Shown: piece by piece, positions 37,184 to 47,177 of the stretch | Layout: each line of letters opens with the position of its first letter | Position numbering within the stretch: the first letter of the stretch is position 1 | Assembly: GCF_004343605.1 (NCBI RefSeq) | Contig: NZ_POSF01000002.1 | Span: 1 to 64,000, forward strand | DNA length: 64,000 nucleotides | Direction of reading: 5' to 3' | From: Dehalobacter sp. 12DCB1 | GTDB taxonomy: Bacteria > Bacillota > Desulfitobacteriia > Desulfitobacteriales > Syntrophobotulaceae | Position numbers and translations under genes: made by a program | The notes under the pieces: generated by a model | Database searches by the model: none | Seen by the model: the letters and a program-made list of their open reading frames with translations, nothing else | Told to the model about the DNA's origin: nothing

Positions 37184-37255
37184 TTAACAAGTTCATAGTG
37201 TCGTTCTTTTTCATTGAGTTATTATAATACACCTATGATGTTCAAAACTTCAGAT

Positions 37256-39004
37256 TTACTGACTATCAGATTTTGTTACTATTAAGACTCCCTCATTTGA
37301 GCCATCTGTATTATTAGATAATATTTTATATTTAATTTCTAAGTTGTCTTTCGGTGATTGAATTAAGATAATCTTATTAAGAAATTTAAGTTCCTTGGGG
37401 CGTAAGTCGTTTTCAAGTTTGAGTTCAATAATGTAAAAATCTTTGTCGTCATAGGTGTTTTGTGCAATGTATGTGTCTAGTTCAGTATAAAAATTCTCAG
37501 ATGTATATTCATAAGTACCATTGTGATTTTTAGGTTTGTACCAACTCTGATTTTTTGGCTCTACAGATACATTACTATCCGCTTTAAATCCAAATACACT
37601 GCTAATAATCCCGTTTTCTTTGCAGAAAGGCTCTGCCATGTACTGAATAAAATCATTTGTAGGATATTGATTTCCTTGAAAAAGCCCGACAGAAGACTTA
37701 TCTATAAAAAGTTTAACAGTAATGTTTTTATCAGGGTTTTCACTTATATTATGTATAGCTATTGGAAGAGCGCAGCACATTCTAATATTGTTTATAAAAT
37801 CAATTAATATCTTATATATGGCAATTTCACACTGTAAATCAATTATTAAATCATGTTTTTGTTTTTCAACATCACTACCATGGTATTTATATGATGTGTT
37901 TCCAAAAGTGCCAAGGTTCACTTCCTTTTTTAAGTTACCAACAAAGAAAAATTCTTTTTCTATTTCAAGATCAAATAATTCTTTAATTTCTCTGATATAA
38001 TCTTCTTTCTTTGTATCGGGAATTTCAGCATAGCTACTAAAAAGTTCAAGAATATTTGGTATAAAACTCGTACTATTATGAGGAACCAAATTCTTAAGCA
38101 TACCTGAACTGATAAGACTTTGAGGTTCAGGATTTATTTCATTTATTGCGATTATCTCATTTTCCTTTTCTTTTAACTCCTCAGTATCGTGGGTTGGTAA
38201 TTTAATGCTATCTATATCCCTAATTAAGTTAAAACAATTATCTCTACAACTCTGCAAATATTTTTTATAACTATAGTACTTAGTAATATTGCACTCCGGC
38301 ATAGTTGGTGAGTATTCATTTGTTTCTTGATTATAAAAAACTAACTCAAGTTTAGCATGTTGAAAAACACTTTTTAACATGCCCCCGCTTGTAAGGTCTA
38401 TCCAATCAAATATTCTTTTATCAAAATCTACCTTTGAAATGTTCTTTCCTTTTGTTCCTAGTAGCATCTGAGTAAAAATTACCGATGCTGCAATTAGTTC
38501 TAAACATTTATAATCCAATCTAAATTCTTTAAAGGATAAATATTTATGTAGTGCATCTCTGGTAATGCTTTGTAAAATTAATTCATCAAAAGGTAGCACA
38601 GTAATTGTTATATTATGTGTATCAAAAAAAGTTGTATCGAAGCCTTCTAAGGATTTTCTGGATTTTTCAGGTATAACCCCTGTTTTATAATATGATATAG
38701 CATTTATAAAAGTATTTGCATCCTCATCGCATGAACCAATAAGAAAAATCGAGTATTCCTTGGATGGTGCTTCTGTCGCAAGTTCATTCATCCATGCCAC
38801 TATACTACTTTTATTAAATAGATTTATGGATGATTTTACTTGTATCGATTTTATTAGACTCCCTTGTGATTCAAGAGCTATATCTACTTTATTTCCTATT
38901 GGGTATTCTACATAAATTTTGTCCCAGAACTCTTGCGTTAATGCCTCTAGCACAGATGCAAAGCCTTGATAGAGAAAACCTCGTATAGATTCTTTACCAC
39001 CCAC
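37256..39004 (-). CDS. Defence-type protein with Cap4-like dsDNA nuclease domain
   Basis: A 582-residue protein starting at GTG with GAGAGGGTGAT upstream. The first 100 residues fit the DUF4297/Cap4-type nuclease: GFLYQGFASVLEAL, then KVDIALE and IQVKSSI (D...QVK). The large remaining part is not recognised and may sense the trigger. No CD-NTase or other signalling partner gene is adjacent, so this is either a stand-alone system or works with the nuclease-helicase 72 bases downstream. Function is inferred. Confidence 0.6.
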   Translation of the reverse strand: MGGKESIRGFLYQGFASVLEALTQEFWDKIYVEYPIGNKVDIALESQGSLIKSIQVKSSINLFNKSSIVAWMNELATEAPSKEYSIFLIGSCDEDANTFINAISYYKTGVIPEKSRKSLEGFDTTFFDTHNITITVLPFDELILQSITRDALHKYLSFKEFRLDYKCLELIAASVIFTQMLLGTKGKNISKVDFDKRIFDWIDLTSGGMLKSVFQHAKLELVFYNQETNEYSPTMPECNITKYYSYKKYLQSCRDNCFNLIRDIDSIKLPTHDTEELKEKENEIIAINEINPEPQSLISSGMLKNLVPHNSTSFIPNILELFSSYAEIPDTKKEDYIREIKELFDLEIEKEFFFVGNLKKEVNLGTFGNTSYKYHGSDVEKQKHDLIIDLQCEIAIYKILIDFINNIRMCCALPIAIHNISENPDKNITVKLFIDKSSVGLFQGNQYPTNDFIQYMAEPFCKENGIISSVFGFKADSNVSVEPKNQSWYKPKNHNGTYEYTSENFYTELDTYIAQNTYDDKDFYIIELKLENDLRPKELKFLNKIILIQSPKDNLEIKYKILSNNTDGSNEGVLIVTKSDSQ

Positions 39005-39172
39005 ATTATCACCCTCTCATTAATGCTAGGACAGTACCCCTCATAGTTAGTATTTATTTACGTTTTACTATTAAACAAAAGGAGACAAGTATCATACTTT
39101 TTTGAAAAGAATTTTTGTTTTTTAGCATGGTAAGTCCTTATTAGAAGCTGTTTTTTAATTTGAAATTATATA

Positions 39173-40279
39173 TTAATACTTTTCACATCCTTCAATAGTT
39201 TCATTATCTCTATAATCAAAAACTATTGCAGTACTGAATTTTGCCCTTGTTACGGCAACATAAAATTTCGATTTGCTTTGGTCTTTCAAACTTGTAGAAT
39301 GGTTTCTCATCCAATCAGTCATTGGTTTTGTGGCATAAAGCAACACTCTTTCAAAAGTTAGCCCTTTTGATTCACCGATGTTAATAGCGGGATAATTAAT
39401 ATTTACTAGTGTTTTAACGCTATCTCTTAGCTGTACCGGTCTAAACTTCTTCAAATATTCATCCACATCAGATGATTTTAATAAAAAAACTCCGTCATGT
39501 TCGCTAGTTTTGTCGCTCTTTGACTCACAAGCCTCATATTCCGGAAAAATGCTGTTTGCAAATATACAAATTTTATTATTATTTCTATAAGAGTGTTTAA
39601 GTGAAGATATGTCGATTTTACACGATATTCCTTCGCATTTTTCTTGAATATATTTATCTATTGCACCGTTAATATATGATTTGTTTTTTTGCTCATCATG
39701 TGTGTGATATGTAACTTGGCGAGGATCTCCTACCATCAATAAATTGTCTGCATTTTGCATTAAACACTTGATCAAATCCAAGTCATAACCAGCCATATCC
39801 TGAATCTCATCAATAAAAATATATTGATAGATTTTACAGATTCTCTTTATCACATCACCATTTGTTCTTTCGTTACAACGAAAAGCAAATTTCGATAATT
39901 TATCGGTATATAGTCTGTACTGGGGATCAAAATAATGCATATTAACATCGGTCTCGGGAAAGCAAATCGGTTTACCCCTAAAGAAATATTTAACCGCTGA
40001 TTTTGTATTTACCAACAAAATACCGTTTATTCTATGTTCCGTTAGCACCCCTTGAAAAGGTTTTACGCCATGCTGTAACAGAAAAGAAAACCATGTTTGT
40101 ATCATGACATTTGGCGGAACCGCACCGTTAACTTCAATGAATTTCTTTAGTATCTCTTTACTGTTTGCTTCGGTGAAAGTGGTAATCAACACTTTTGAAT
40201 GTTTAACCATAAGTGCTTGTTCTACGATATATGTTGTTTTCCCCGAGCCTGCCGCAGCAATAATCAACTTATTATTCAT
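39173..40279 (-). CDS. UvrD-like helicase, Gabija GajB-like
   Basis: A 368-residue superfamily 1 helicase. Walker A AAAGSGKTTYIV is at the N-terminus, ITTFTEANSKEIL follows as motif Ia, YIFIDEIQDM is motif II near residue 155, and KFYVAVTRAKF is motif VI near 340. It is shorter than the usual GajB (close to 500 residues). It overlaps the OLD-nuclease gene upstream by 8 bases, so the two are translated together. Gabija GajB senses nucleotide depletion and DNA ends and helps GajA; a similar role is inferred. Confidence 0.75.
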   Translation of the reverse strand: MNNKLIIAAAGSGKTTYIVEQALMVKHSKVLITTFTEANSKEILKKFIEVNGAVPPNVMIQTWFSFLLQHGVKPFQGVLTEHRINGILLVNTKSAVKYFFRGKPICFPETDVNMHYFDPQYRLYTDKLSKFAFRCNERTNGDVIKRICKIYQYIFIDEIQDMAGYDLDLIKCLMQNADNLLMVGDPRQVTYHTHDEQKNKSYINGAIDKYIQEKCEGISCKIDISSLKHSYRNNNKICIFANSIFPEYEACESKSDKTSEHDGVFLLKSSDVDEYLKKFRPVQLRDSVKTLVNINYPAINIGESKGLTFERVLLYATKPMTDWMRNHSTSLKDQSKSKFYVAVTRAKFSTAIVFDYRDNETIEGCEKY

Positions 40280-41912
40280 TGTCTTTAACAGCTTTTGAAA
40301 TATAATCAGGATAATTAATTTTTTCGGAGCTCGAAAATATTTTTAAGGCACATTCCGTTTTTTCATTTTTCATATATATACGCAAATCATCTTCTTTCTT
40401 GTAAGAAGTTCCCAACACTTTATTAAATAGAGTAAGATTATTTGCTTTAAGTAATTTTGGTTCAAGCGTATTGTAGTTATAAGCTTGTTTCCCAATTACC
40501 AAAGATCCCGTATCAACATTTAAGTCCACGCATAATTTGACGTAAGGTTTCAGATTTTCCCCAATATAGTTTACATATTTTTTATTTATTGCTTCGATAT
40601 CACCATCATTATCTGTGACAACTGTAACCTGTTTATATAATAAATCGGCTATCTCTAAAAATCTCAAAAACGACGTACCCACCGAAATAACATCAATTCC
40701 GTCTTGGATCGGAAGCCTACCGTCATGTAAGTCCATATATGCCCTTTGAACAACAAGTTCATCCGAATCACCTTCGACTAAAATAGCGCTTTCACATAAA
40801 ATGAGCCGAAGCGTATCATACCCGGCAATCTTTTTGAAAAACTCGTTTGACTTTAAGTTCGAGAACCGAATTGCTTTTTGCTGGTTAAGTAATAAGATAT
40901 TATCAAGTCCAAGTTTATTTGCAACGAAACTACTGTGGGTGGAGATAATGATTTGTTTTTCATTATACTTAGCTTCAATTGCGGAAATTAATTGATTCAG
41001 TTTTGTATGTGAAAGATGGCATTCAGGCTCCTCAAGTAAAATAATATTTGCTTCTTGAGCTTTCTTGTGCGATAAGGCTAATTCCGTTTTGACGACGCAT
41101 TGTTCGCCCTTGCCGATATTGCTAAACGGGATGCTATCAAGTTGGGTTATCAAGCTACTTTCCCAAGCACTTTTGGTTCCCAGTTCAACACTCAGTTCGA
41201 TTTTCTTTTTTGTAATTGATGGCAGTGTATTAATTTTTTTATTGATCTCTGCTATCGAACTGTCACTCATGAAGTTTTCTTTCATTTTTCTATGAGCCTG
41301 CGCCACATGAGTAATATCATCAGAATCCAATAGATTCCTTATGATTCTTGAAATATAGACATCTGAACCATTCTGAAACCTGCTACTTGTTGAGTCGATC
41401 ATGGCACATTTCATCAAAATACCCTTGCTAGTAATTGCTTGCCGTGCAAATGACTCCCAAACCACGTCATAATATTCAATCGGCAAACTTAACAAATCGC
41501 GTGAAGTAATTAAGGATTCATACTCATCATTGTATTTTTCGTTATACTCAACTTTGAGCATAAGTCCTTCAGCTTTCGTTTTTTCAGCATTTCCATTGCC
41601 TTCAAACAAAGGGCATGTACCTTCAGAAAAATATAGTTCTATAATAAAGCTCGGAGGCAATACTTTTTCACCTTTGCTTATTGATTCAATATAATTAGAT
41701 ATAACTTCATTATTGAACATATACTGCGACAATTCCGTCTTAATATGTCTACCATTATATAAACCCGTAAGAGCAATATTTATAGCTTCTAGGATCGTTG
41801 ATTTTCCCGCTTCGTTATTTCCAACAAGAATATTAATACCTTCATTAACTTCAAGAATAAATTCGCCTTTAAAGCACTTAAAATTACATATCCGAATTTT
41901 TCTTATAGACAT
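40272..41912 (-). CDS. OLD-family ATPase/Toprim nuclease, Gabija GajA-like
   Basis: A 546-residue protein. Walker A VGNNEAGKSTILEA is at about residues 30-43, the ABC-type Walker B ILLEEPECHLSH at about 291-302, and the Toprim nuclease has LVEGDSDE (about 378-385) and TDNDGD (about 433-438). Length and order match GajA (578 residues in Bacillus cereus VD045). AAGGAGAT precedes the ATG. GajA is a nucleotide-regulated nicking endonuclease. Together with the overlapping helicase gene this is a Gabija-like anti-phage pair. Confidence 0.82.
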   Translation of the reverse strand: MSIRKIRICNFKCFKGEFILEVNEGINILVGNNEAGKSTILEAINIALTGLYNGRHIKTELSQYMFNNEVISNYIESISKGEKVLPPSFIIELYFSEGTCPLFEGNGNAEKTKAEGLMLKVEYNEKYNDEYESLITSRDLLSLPIEYYDVVWESFARQAITSKGILMKCAMIDSTSSRFQNGSDVYISRIIRNLLDSDDITHVAQAHRKMKENFMSDSSIAEINKKINTLPSITKKKIELSVELGTKSAWESSLITQLDSIPFSNIGKGEQCVVKTELALSHKKAQEANIILLEEPECHLSHTKLNQLISAIEAKYNEKQIIISTHSSFVANKLGLDNILLLNQQKAIRFSNLKSNEFFKKIAGYDTLRLILCESAILVEGDSDELVVQRAYMDLHDGRLPIQDGIDVISVGTSFLRFLEIADLLYKQVTVVTDNDGDIEAINKKYVNYIGENLKPYVKLCVDLNVDTGSLVIGKQAYNYNTLEPKLLKANNLTLFNKVLGTSYKKEDDLRIYMKNEKTECALKIFSSSEKINYPDYISKAVKDNE

Positions 41913-41969
41913 AAGGTAATCTCCTTGTCAGTAACAAAAGATGTCTTAATCAAACTTGTTGAATCATTT

Positions 41970-42929
41970 TCATGATAATGTTTTAATTCCTACACATAGT
42001 GTTTTAACTATTTGAATCAATTTTAACGTATCTTCTCTTCTAAGTACTAACCTTTGACCAATTTTATATGAGGAATCACCTGACTTCCTCATATACATTT
42101 CATCAACGATGCCACCGTTGTGTTCGAAAATATGCCGTTTTTGAAACATTAAAGTCATTTCAGAAATTTCATTTTTCGTAAGCCACTCGTCATAACCTTT
42201 TCCTGTTGCTTCTTGAAATAAATTACTTCCTTTTTCCACTATTTGAAAATCGTTAACCCGTGCTACTTTGCAGGATAACGATTTGTATTTCATTTCAGCA
42301 AATTTTTGGAAAGCTGAAACAACATCCCCTAAACTACCTTCAAGCATAGCTCGGCACATTGTTATAGCCTTATCTTTTCCAAAAGACTGTGTCAATAGCT
42401 CTTCCATCTCTGACAAGGACTCTATCATTTTTACAATCGTATCTAAAGATTCATCAATGACATCTTCAATCGCATTAAAACCACAGCAAGGACAAAAATA
42501 GGCTGAGCCAATTACACTATAATGTGTATAGCATTGAGGGCATTGTATTTCTTGCTCCCATTCTTTGCTTTGTCCCAAAGGATTGTTATTAAAACTGGTT
42601 CTACTACCGGGTTTATATGTAAATTTCATAAACTTATTATGACGCGTACTGTGTTCTAAATCTCTGAAGGTTTTGTCTAATTCTTCATGAATATACTCCA
42701 TGGCAAAGCTTTGAGTTATTCTACGCATATCTTCAAGCTGCTTTTGTGTCCACCACTTGTCAGATGTGTCAACATGTCCGCACATTGGGCAGTGTACTTC
42801 TTCATCAGAGATTTTTTCTTTCCAATCGTCCATGTAAACTTTAAACGCAAAAAGGCAATTTTCGTTCGGACACTCTCGATCAAGGTAACCTTTTTCATCA
42901 GAATTAAATGTAATTGGTATTTTAATCAT
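41970..42929 (-). CDS. Zinc-ribbon protein with HEPN-like RX4H motif
   Basis: A 319-residue protein. Two zinc-ribbon-type Cys groups are in the first half (CPNENC with CPMCGH; CPQCYTH with CPCCGF). The C-terminal part is helical and contains FQKRHIFEH near residue 264, an R-x4-H motif of the kind that forms the RNase active site in HEPN toxins. It lies just upstream of the Gabija-like pair and could be an RNA-cleaving defence protein. The 304-base stretch before its ATG (42930-43233) is AT-rich; I see no gene there. The HEPN call rests on one motif. Confidence 0.5.
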   Translation of the reverse strand: MIKIPITFNSDEKGYLDRECPNENCLFAFKVYMDDWKEKISDEEVHCPMCGHVDTSDKWWTQKQLEDMRRITQSFAMEYIHEELDKTFRDLEHSTRHNKFMKFTYKPGSRTSFNNNPLGQSKEWEQEIQCPQCYTHYSVIGSAYFCPCCGFNAIEDVIDESLDTIVKMIESLSEMEELLTQSFGKDKAITMCRAMLEGSLGDVVSAFQKFAEMKYKSLSCKVARVNDFQIVEKGSNLFQEATGKGYDEWLTKNEISEMTLMFQKRHIFEHNGGIVDEMYMRKSGDSSYKIGQRLVLRREDTLKLIQIVKTLCVGIKTLS

Positions 42930-43233
42930 GGATTTTTATCTCCACTATCATCCATCCTGTTTATCGTTAGTAAAATGAAACAAGCTGTTATTACTTAAGA
43001 GATAGGCTATTTAAGCATATCTATATGATAATTCCACATTTTCCCTTTATATCCTTCTATAATAGCAAAATCAACCACAAAATAACAAAAATCACCAAAA
43101 TGTTATTAGCACACTTTTCTGGCGATTTTGTAAAGTAATTCCTTAATAATAAACTTAGTAAAAGTCGAAACTGTTTATATTATTAATGAAGGTTTTTTAT
43201 TATATCTTGGATATTGTATAAATACTCATTTCG

Positions 43234-44946
43234 TTATTGAGCGACCATACCAGAAACTGTTCGTTCAATAGTCTGGCTGATCATATTTTTCCACTCAGGG
43301 GCTTCACAGCCTGCTCGGTATTGCTCGCAATCATTCATTAAGTTTATTACAGCTTCTGGTGTGGCATTGTTTGTAGTAAACAAAGCCTTAAAAAATGAAT
43401 TAAATTGTGAAATTGTTATTGGAATAATCTGCAAGTGCATTCTCTCATCACTTCGGGAATACCACACACCAATTCTGAATGTTTCTGCAGTATTAGAGTC
43501 TATATTGTTTGCAATAAACAGGCCATAAACTGGTTTCCCATTAGCTTCGGTATAGTGGTTCATAAGATCAGCCACATGGCGACGGACAGGTTCCCCTTCT
43601 GCCGCCTCTTGTCTTGAACTTTCTGTCAAAGTAACTTCAATAACTATAACGAAATCACGAAACTCCATAATCAAGTCCGGGCCATTTCCAGGAGCAGTGC
43701 CAACCGGTAAAAAGTCCTGATCAACCTTAAAACGCCTGGCTTCATATGGTTTGTTTTCTAAACTATCAATAGCCAAGAAAGCCCGCCATAATATCCACTC
43801 TAGATAGGCAGGGGTCTCACTACGAGGGATAACTATCTCGTTTTCCTCATCTATGCGGCGACGATCTCTACGTGAAGCGATGAGATCAATGTAAGTAGCA
43901 ATTTCTTCCCATTGGTCGGCTTGCTCTCTAGCATAAATTTCTTCTTTTTGTTTAAAAATAATATCTTCAATTTCGTGCCGTATAATGGCGATATCAGCTG
44001 GCGTATTTACTGGCCGGTCCCCAAGTATAAACGGGATCCCCATACGTGATAACTGTGCAATTAAATCATGAAGCACATTCAACGCTGCATCCTGAGTGTC
44101 GGTCGGGAGCTGTGCCCCATTACACAAGGTAGTATACCTTTCAAGCTCGCTAGCTGGTGCAGAGATATCTCTTGCCATTAACTCTGCAAACAGACGCTTT
44201 TCAGGTACTAAAGCTATACCTCGTCCTCTATTTTGGACAAGGCCGGTAGCTTTTAAATACCGGAGATTGGCATCTGCATAGTCGCGAAAGGTCGCTGGCA
44301 TTAGACCAAATGTATTTCCTGCTTCTTCATATTTTACTGAATCAAATCGACGTTTTGAGGCAGCAGCATTTCTCTCATTCCTTAAAGTAATAATGTTTGC
44401 TACTACAGTAGCAATATTGTCTGCGCTACTCGTCGCCTGAACTATAAGTGCCATCTCAATAAAGCTTACATATGCTTCTCCAGTTTGACGTTCCAACTCA
44501 AGAAGGACTGCTAAAGTATGGCGCAGAGGCGAAAACCAAGTTGTTTGTCTATCCTCATTTTGAATCGGCATAAATTGCGCTGCTAAAGATCGCAAAAAGC
44601 ATTCCTGCATAGCAGGCACAGTTTCCGATCGTATCAGTCGCCATCCATTGGGTGTAATAGTATCCATTGCTCCAACGTCTTCTTGACGAATTGTAGAAGA
44701 ACGAGGTATCTCCGGGTACAGAAACCCCAACTTTCCAAGAGCTGATCGCCATTTACGTCCAACGCTGTTTGTTTCGTCTGTTCCAAGCGAAACAATGCCA
44801 TGCTGCCCCAGTAATTCTCGGAAAGCGCGGTCACCATCTTGACCTCGCATATTGCCTTGTAGGTAAGACGTTGAAAGTGCAACCAAACCATCACGTAATC
44901 GGAATGCACTTCTGACGGATGTGTTACCTATGTACCAAAGTGTCAT
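43234..44946 (-). CDS. AlwI-family type IIS restriction endonuclease
   Basis: A 570-residue protein of the AlwI/nicking-enzyme family. The N-terminus has TLWYIGNTSVRSAFRLRDGL, and the catalytic region near residue 435 reads VIVIEVTLTESSRQE, the family's EVT active-site form, followed by PVRRHVADLM. Relatives recognise GGATC and cut outside it. It lies 12 bases after the methylase gene, with GAGGAGAT as ribosome site, forming one restriction-modification operon. The recognition sequence is inferred from the family. Confidence 0.82.
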   Translation of the reverse strand: MTLWYIGNTSVRSAFRLRDGLVALSTSYLQGNMRGQDGDRAFRELLGQHGIVSLGTDETNSVGRKWRSALGKLGFLYPEIPRSSTIRQEDVGAMDTITPNGWRLIRSETVPAMQECFLRSLAAQFMPIQNEDRQTTWFSPLRHTLAVLLELERQTGEAYVSFIEMALIVQATSSADNIATVVANIITLRNERNAAASKRRFDSVKYEEAGNTFGLMPATFRDYADANLRYLKATGLVQNRGRGIALVPEKRLFAELMARDISAPASELERYTTLCNGAQLPTDTQDAALNVLHDLIAQLSRMGIPFILGDRPVNTPADIAIIRHEIEDIIFKQKEEIYAREQADQWEEIATYIDLIASRRDRRRIDEENEIVIPRSETPAYLEWILWRAFLAIDSLENKPYEARRFKVDQDFLPVGTAPGNGPDLIMEFRDFVIVIEVTLTESSRQEAAEGEPVRRHVADLMNHYTEANGKPVYGLFIANNIDSNTAETFRIGVWYSRSDERMHLQIIPITISQFNSFFKALFTTNNATPEAVINLMNDCEQYRAGCEAPEWKNMISQTIERTVSGMVAQ

Positions 44947-44958
44947 AGCTATATCTCC

Positions 44959-46884
44959 TCAATATCCCACAAAAAGGTATTCTTGCACTTGGTTCTTATT
45001 GTCTCCCACACGGTTACCCTGGTTGCCAAAAGAATACCGATAATCCACAGGTATAACTTCTACGTGTTCCTTGTGTTTGGAGAGAATGGAAACCATTTCA
45101 TCAAGCGTTGGTAAACTGTTTGATGAATAGGAAACGATAATTATACTATTAGCATATTTTTTAAATAAAAGGCCGAAGGCATTGGCAGCACCTTTCCTCG
45201 TTGAAAAGGGCGTAGAATATGACTTGAACTTTTTGGTTTGAGTATGCTGCTGTATTTCAACACCTTCCCAATTTCGAGCGAGACCTTCGACGAAATGATA
45301 ACGGCGTACATACTCATTATCAGAGTAAGGAGAATAATATGGTGGGTCAATATACACCAAGTCTGACTTATCAATTCGCAGCTTCATGGCATCACTGTTT
45401 TTTGCTTTATTAACCTTCCCATTATTAAAAACAGAGTTATTTACGACAGTTACAGCATCCATAAACTGCTCTTCAAGAGATTTTTTCAGATCTTTTCTAC
45501 CGTCATTATAGCGATCACCCGTATAGGTAAAAATGCCACGAGCTCGCTTTTTAATGCACGCACGGATCAATGCAGACATAGCTATCGCACGTTTATATGG
45601 ATCTCGGATAGCTTTGATATTTGTACGCAAGGTGTCAATAAGCGCATTATCATGATCAGTGAAATATAGTCCGGTAAAAGTGTTAGTAACAAAATGATCA
45701 GACTCCTGTGAATCTATCAGTAGTTTTTGTGCTTCACTTCGTGGAAGAATAACCGAATTGTTCTCAATCATGGCTTTAGCAAAGGTTGCAGACATTGCCA
45801 TGTAATCATTACTGATAACTGTTTTCCCTTGAGCTTTAAACATGTACCCCACAATACCCGATCCCGCGAACAGATCTACAACACTATCAAATTTAAACTG
45901 TGAAGCAATGTCCCATATCTGTAATAGTAACTTACTCTTAGAACCCATAAAGCGGGTTGATGGATATTTGGCTACCTGGGCTGGCAAGGGCTTCGGCTCA
46001 ACCGACAGAACAATATTCCTTTTCGGAGGAATTGCAACAATGACATCCTCCCCCTTACGACTATTACCATTACAAGATATGTATCGTTTGGTTTGTATAA
46101 CCTCAATATTAAACGTTCCATAAAGCTCATGTACTAATGGATGGTTGGAATTTGTAAGAATTACATGGCAGCCCAAATCATGAAGCCGCTTTATCTCATT
46201 CGCAAGTTCTACATGATCTTCTTCATAAAACTGTTCCTTTGTGTATCTTTTGAAATCCGAGTACTCTGATATAGGAAGATATGGTGGGTCAAGAAAAACA
46301 AGGTCACCCGGCTTTGCATAGTCTTTTAAAACTTGTAGATAATCTGCACACACAATTGTAGCTCTTTGCAAAACAGCAGATGCTGCATATAAAGCCTCAA
46401 AATCACAAATCTTTGGGTTCTTATATCGACCGAAGGGGGCATTGAATTGCCCCTTTTTATTTACTCTATATAATCCATTGAAACATGTTTTATTCAGGTA
46501 GATTGTCCTTGCTGCTGCCTCAGGTGGTGAAAGCTCATGCCATTCAAGTGATCTGACCGCATAAAACATTTCTTCTGTATTGCTGTAAGTTTGAAGGTAT
46601 GTAATAACTTCATCAACATGATCTGCTACTTGCCTGTACATATTAATTAACTCGGGGTTGCTATCTGCAATAACTCCATCGGAAGGATTAAGCGCGAAGA
46701 AAAGCGCTCCTCCACCAACGAATGGCTCTATATATCGACCATACGAAGTGGGAATCTTAGGTAAGATATCATTGAGCATTTGTGTCTTACCACCCGCCCA
46801 TTTAAGCAAAGGGCGTGCGGGAATACTCGGTTGATATTGTTCAGCTTCACTGCCTATCGAATTGACCAATGTATACGGCCCCAT
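44959..46884 (-). CDS. Fused double D12-class adenine DNA methyltransferase
   Basis: A 641-residue protein with two adenine methyltransferase domains. Domain 1 has LLKWAGGKTQML, FVGGGALFF and the catalytic DPPY at about residue 198. Domain 2 has MGSKSKLL, DLFAGSGIVGY at about 338 and a second DPPY at about 512. Two domains suit an asymmetric site in which each strand needs its own methylation, such as GGATC/GATCC of AlwI. It protects against the endonuclease encoded directly downstream. Confidence 0.85.
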   Translation of the reverse strand: MGPYTLVNSIGSEAEQYQPSIPARPLLKWAGGKTQMLNDILPKIPTSYGRYIEPFVGGGALFFALNPSDGVIADSNPELINMYRQVADHVDEVITYLQTYSNTEEMFYAVRSLEWHELSPPEAAARTIYLNKTCFNGLYRVNKKGQFNAPFGRYKNPKICDFEALYAASAVLQRATIVCADYLQVLKDYAKPGDLVFLDPPYLPISEYSDFKRYTKEQFYEEDHVELANEIKRLHDLGCHVILTNSNHPLVHELYGTFNIEVIQTKRYISCNGNSRKGEDVIVAIPPKRNIVLSVEPKPLPAQVAKYPSTRFMGSKSKLLLQIWDIASQFKFDSVVDLFAGSGIVGYMFKAQGKTVISNDYMAMSATFAKAMIENNSVILPRSEAQKLLIDSQESDHFVTNTFTGLYFTDHDNALIDTLRTNIKAIRDPYKRAIAMSALIRACIKKRARGIFTYTGDRYNDGRKDLKKSLEEQFMDAVTVVNNSVFNNGKVNKAKNSDAMKLRIDKSDLVYIDPPYYSPYSDNEYVRRYHFVEGLARNWEGVEIQQHTQTKKFKSYSTPFSTRKGAANAFGLLFKKYANSIIIVSYSSNSLPTLDEMVSILSKHKEHVEVIPVDYRYSFGNQGNRVGDNKNQVQEYLFVGY

Positions 46885-47087
46885 TTCTGGTGCAGCTAAT
46901 ATTTTCCCAAAGATTTTAGCACCGTTTTTTATATCTCTATAATATCACATATGTCACAATTTTAAGTAGAACAAATCTATACAAGAACGTCAGTTTTTCT
47001 TTTTTATTAATATTTTGTTTTTCGCTCCCTCTCATCAGTTATCATGATATGTTTTATGTTATGACTAATATTTCCATCCAAGAAATC

Positions 47088-47116
47088 TTGCCATTAGCGC
47101 ATTGCTGGGCTATAAT
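47088..47116 (+). promoter_or_regulatory. Sigma-A promoter of the SOS operon
   Basis: TTGCCA at 47088-47093 and TATAAT at 47111-47116 are separated by 17 bases, a near-consensus promoter. The LexA box begins 7 bases downstream of the -10, where it would block transcription start. Confidence 0.75.
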
Positions 47117-47123
47117 CTTAATA

Positions 47124-47137
47124 CGAACATTTGTTCG
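47124..47137. promoter_or_regulatory. LexA (SOS) box
   Basis: CGAACATTTGTTCG is a perfect match to the Gram-positive LexA operator CGAAC-N4-GTTCG. It lies between the promoter and the ATG at 47178, so the small gene and truncated dinB would be repressed by LexA and induced by DNA damage. Confidence 0.85.
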
Positions 47138-47177
47138 TATTATTTTACTGAGTTTTAACTTGTACGGGGGGAATGCT

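Noticed and set aside
37256-39004. CBASS system based on the Cap4-like nuclease domain
   Set aside because: No nucleotidyltransferase (CD-NTase) gene is present nearby and the SAVED sensor domain is not recognisable.
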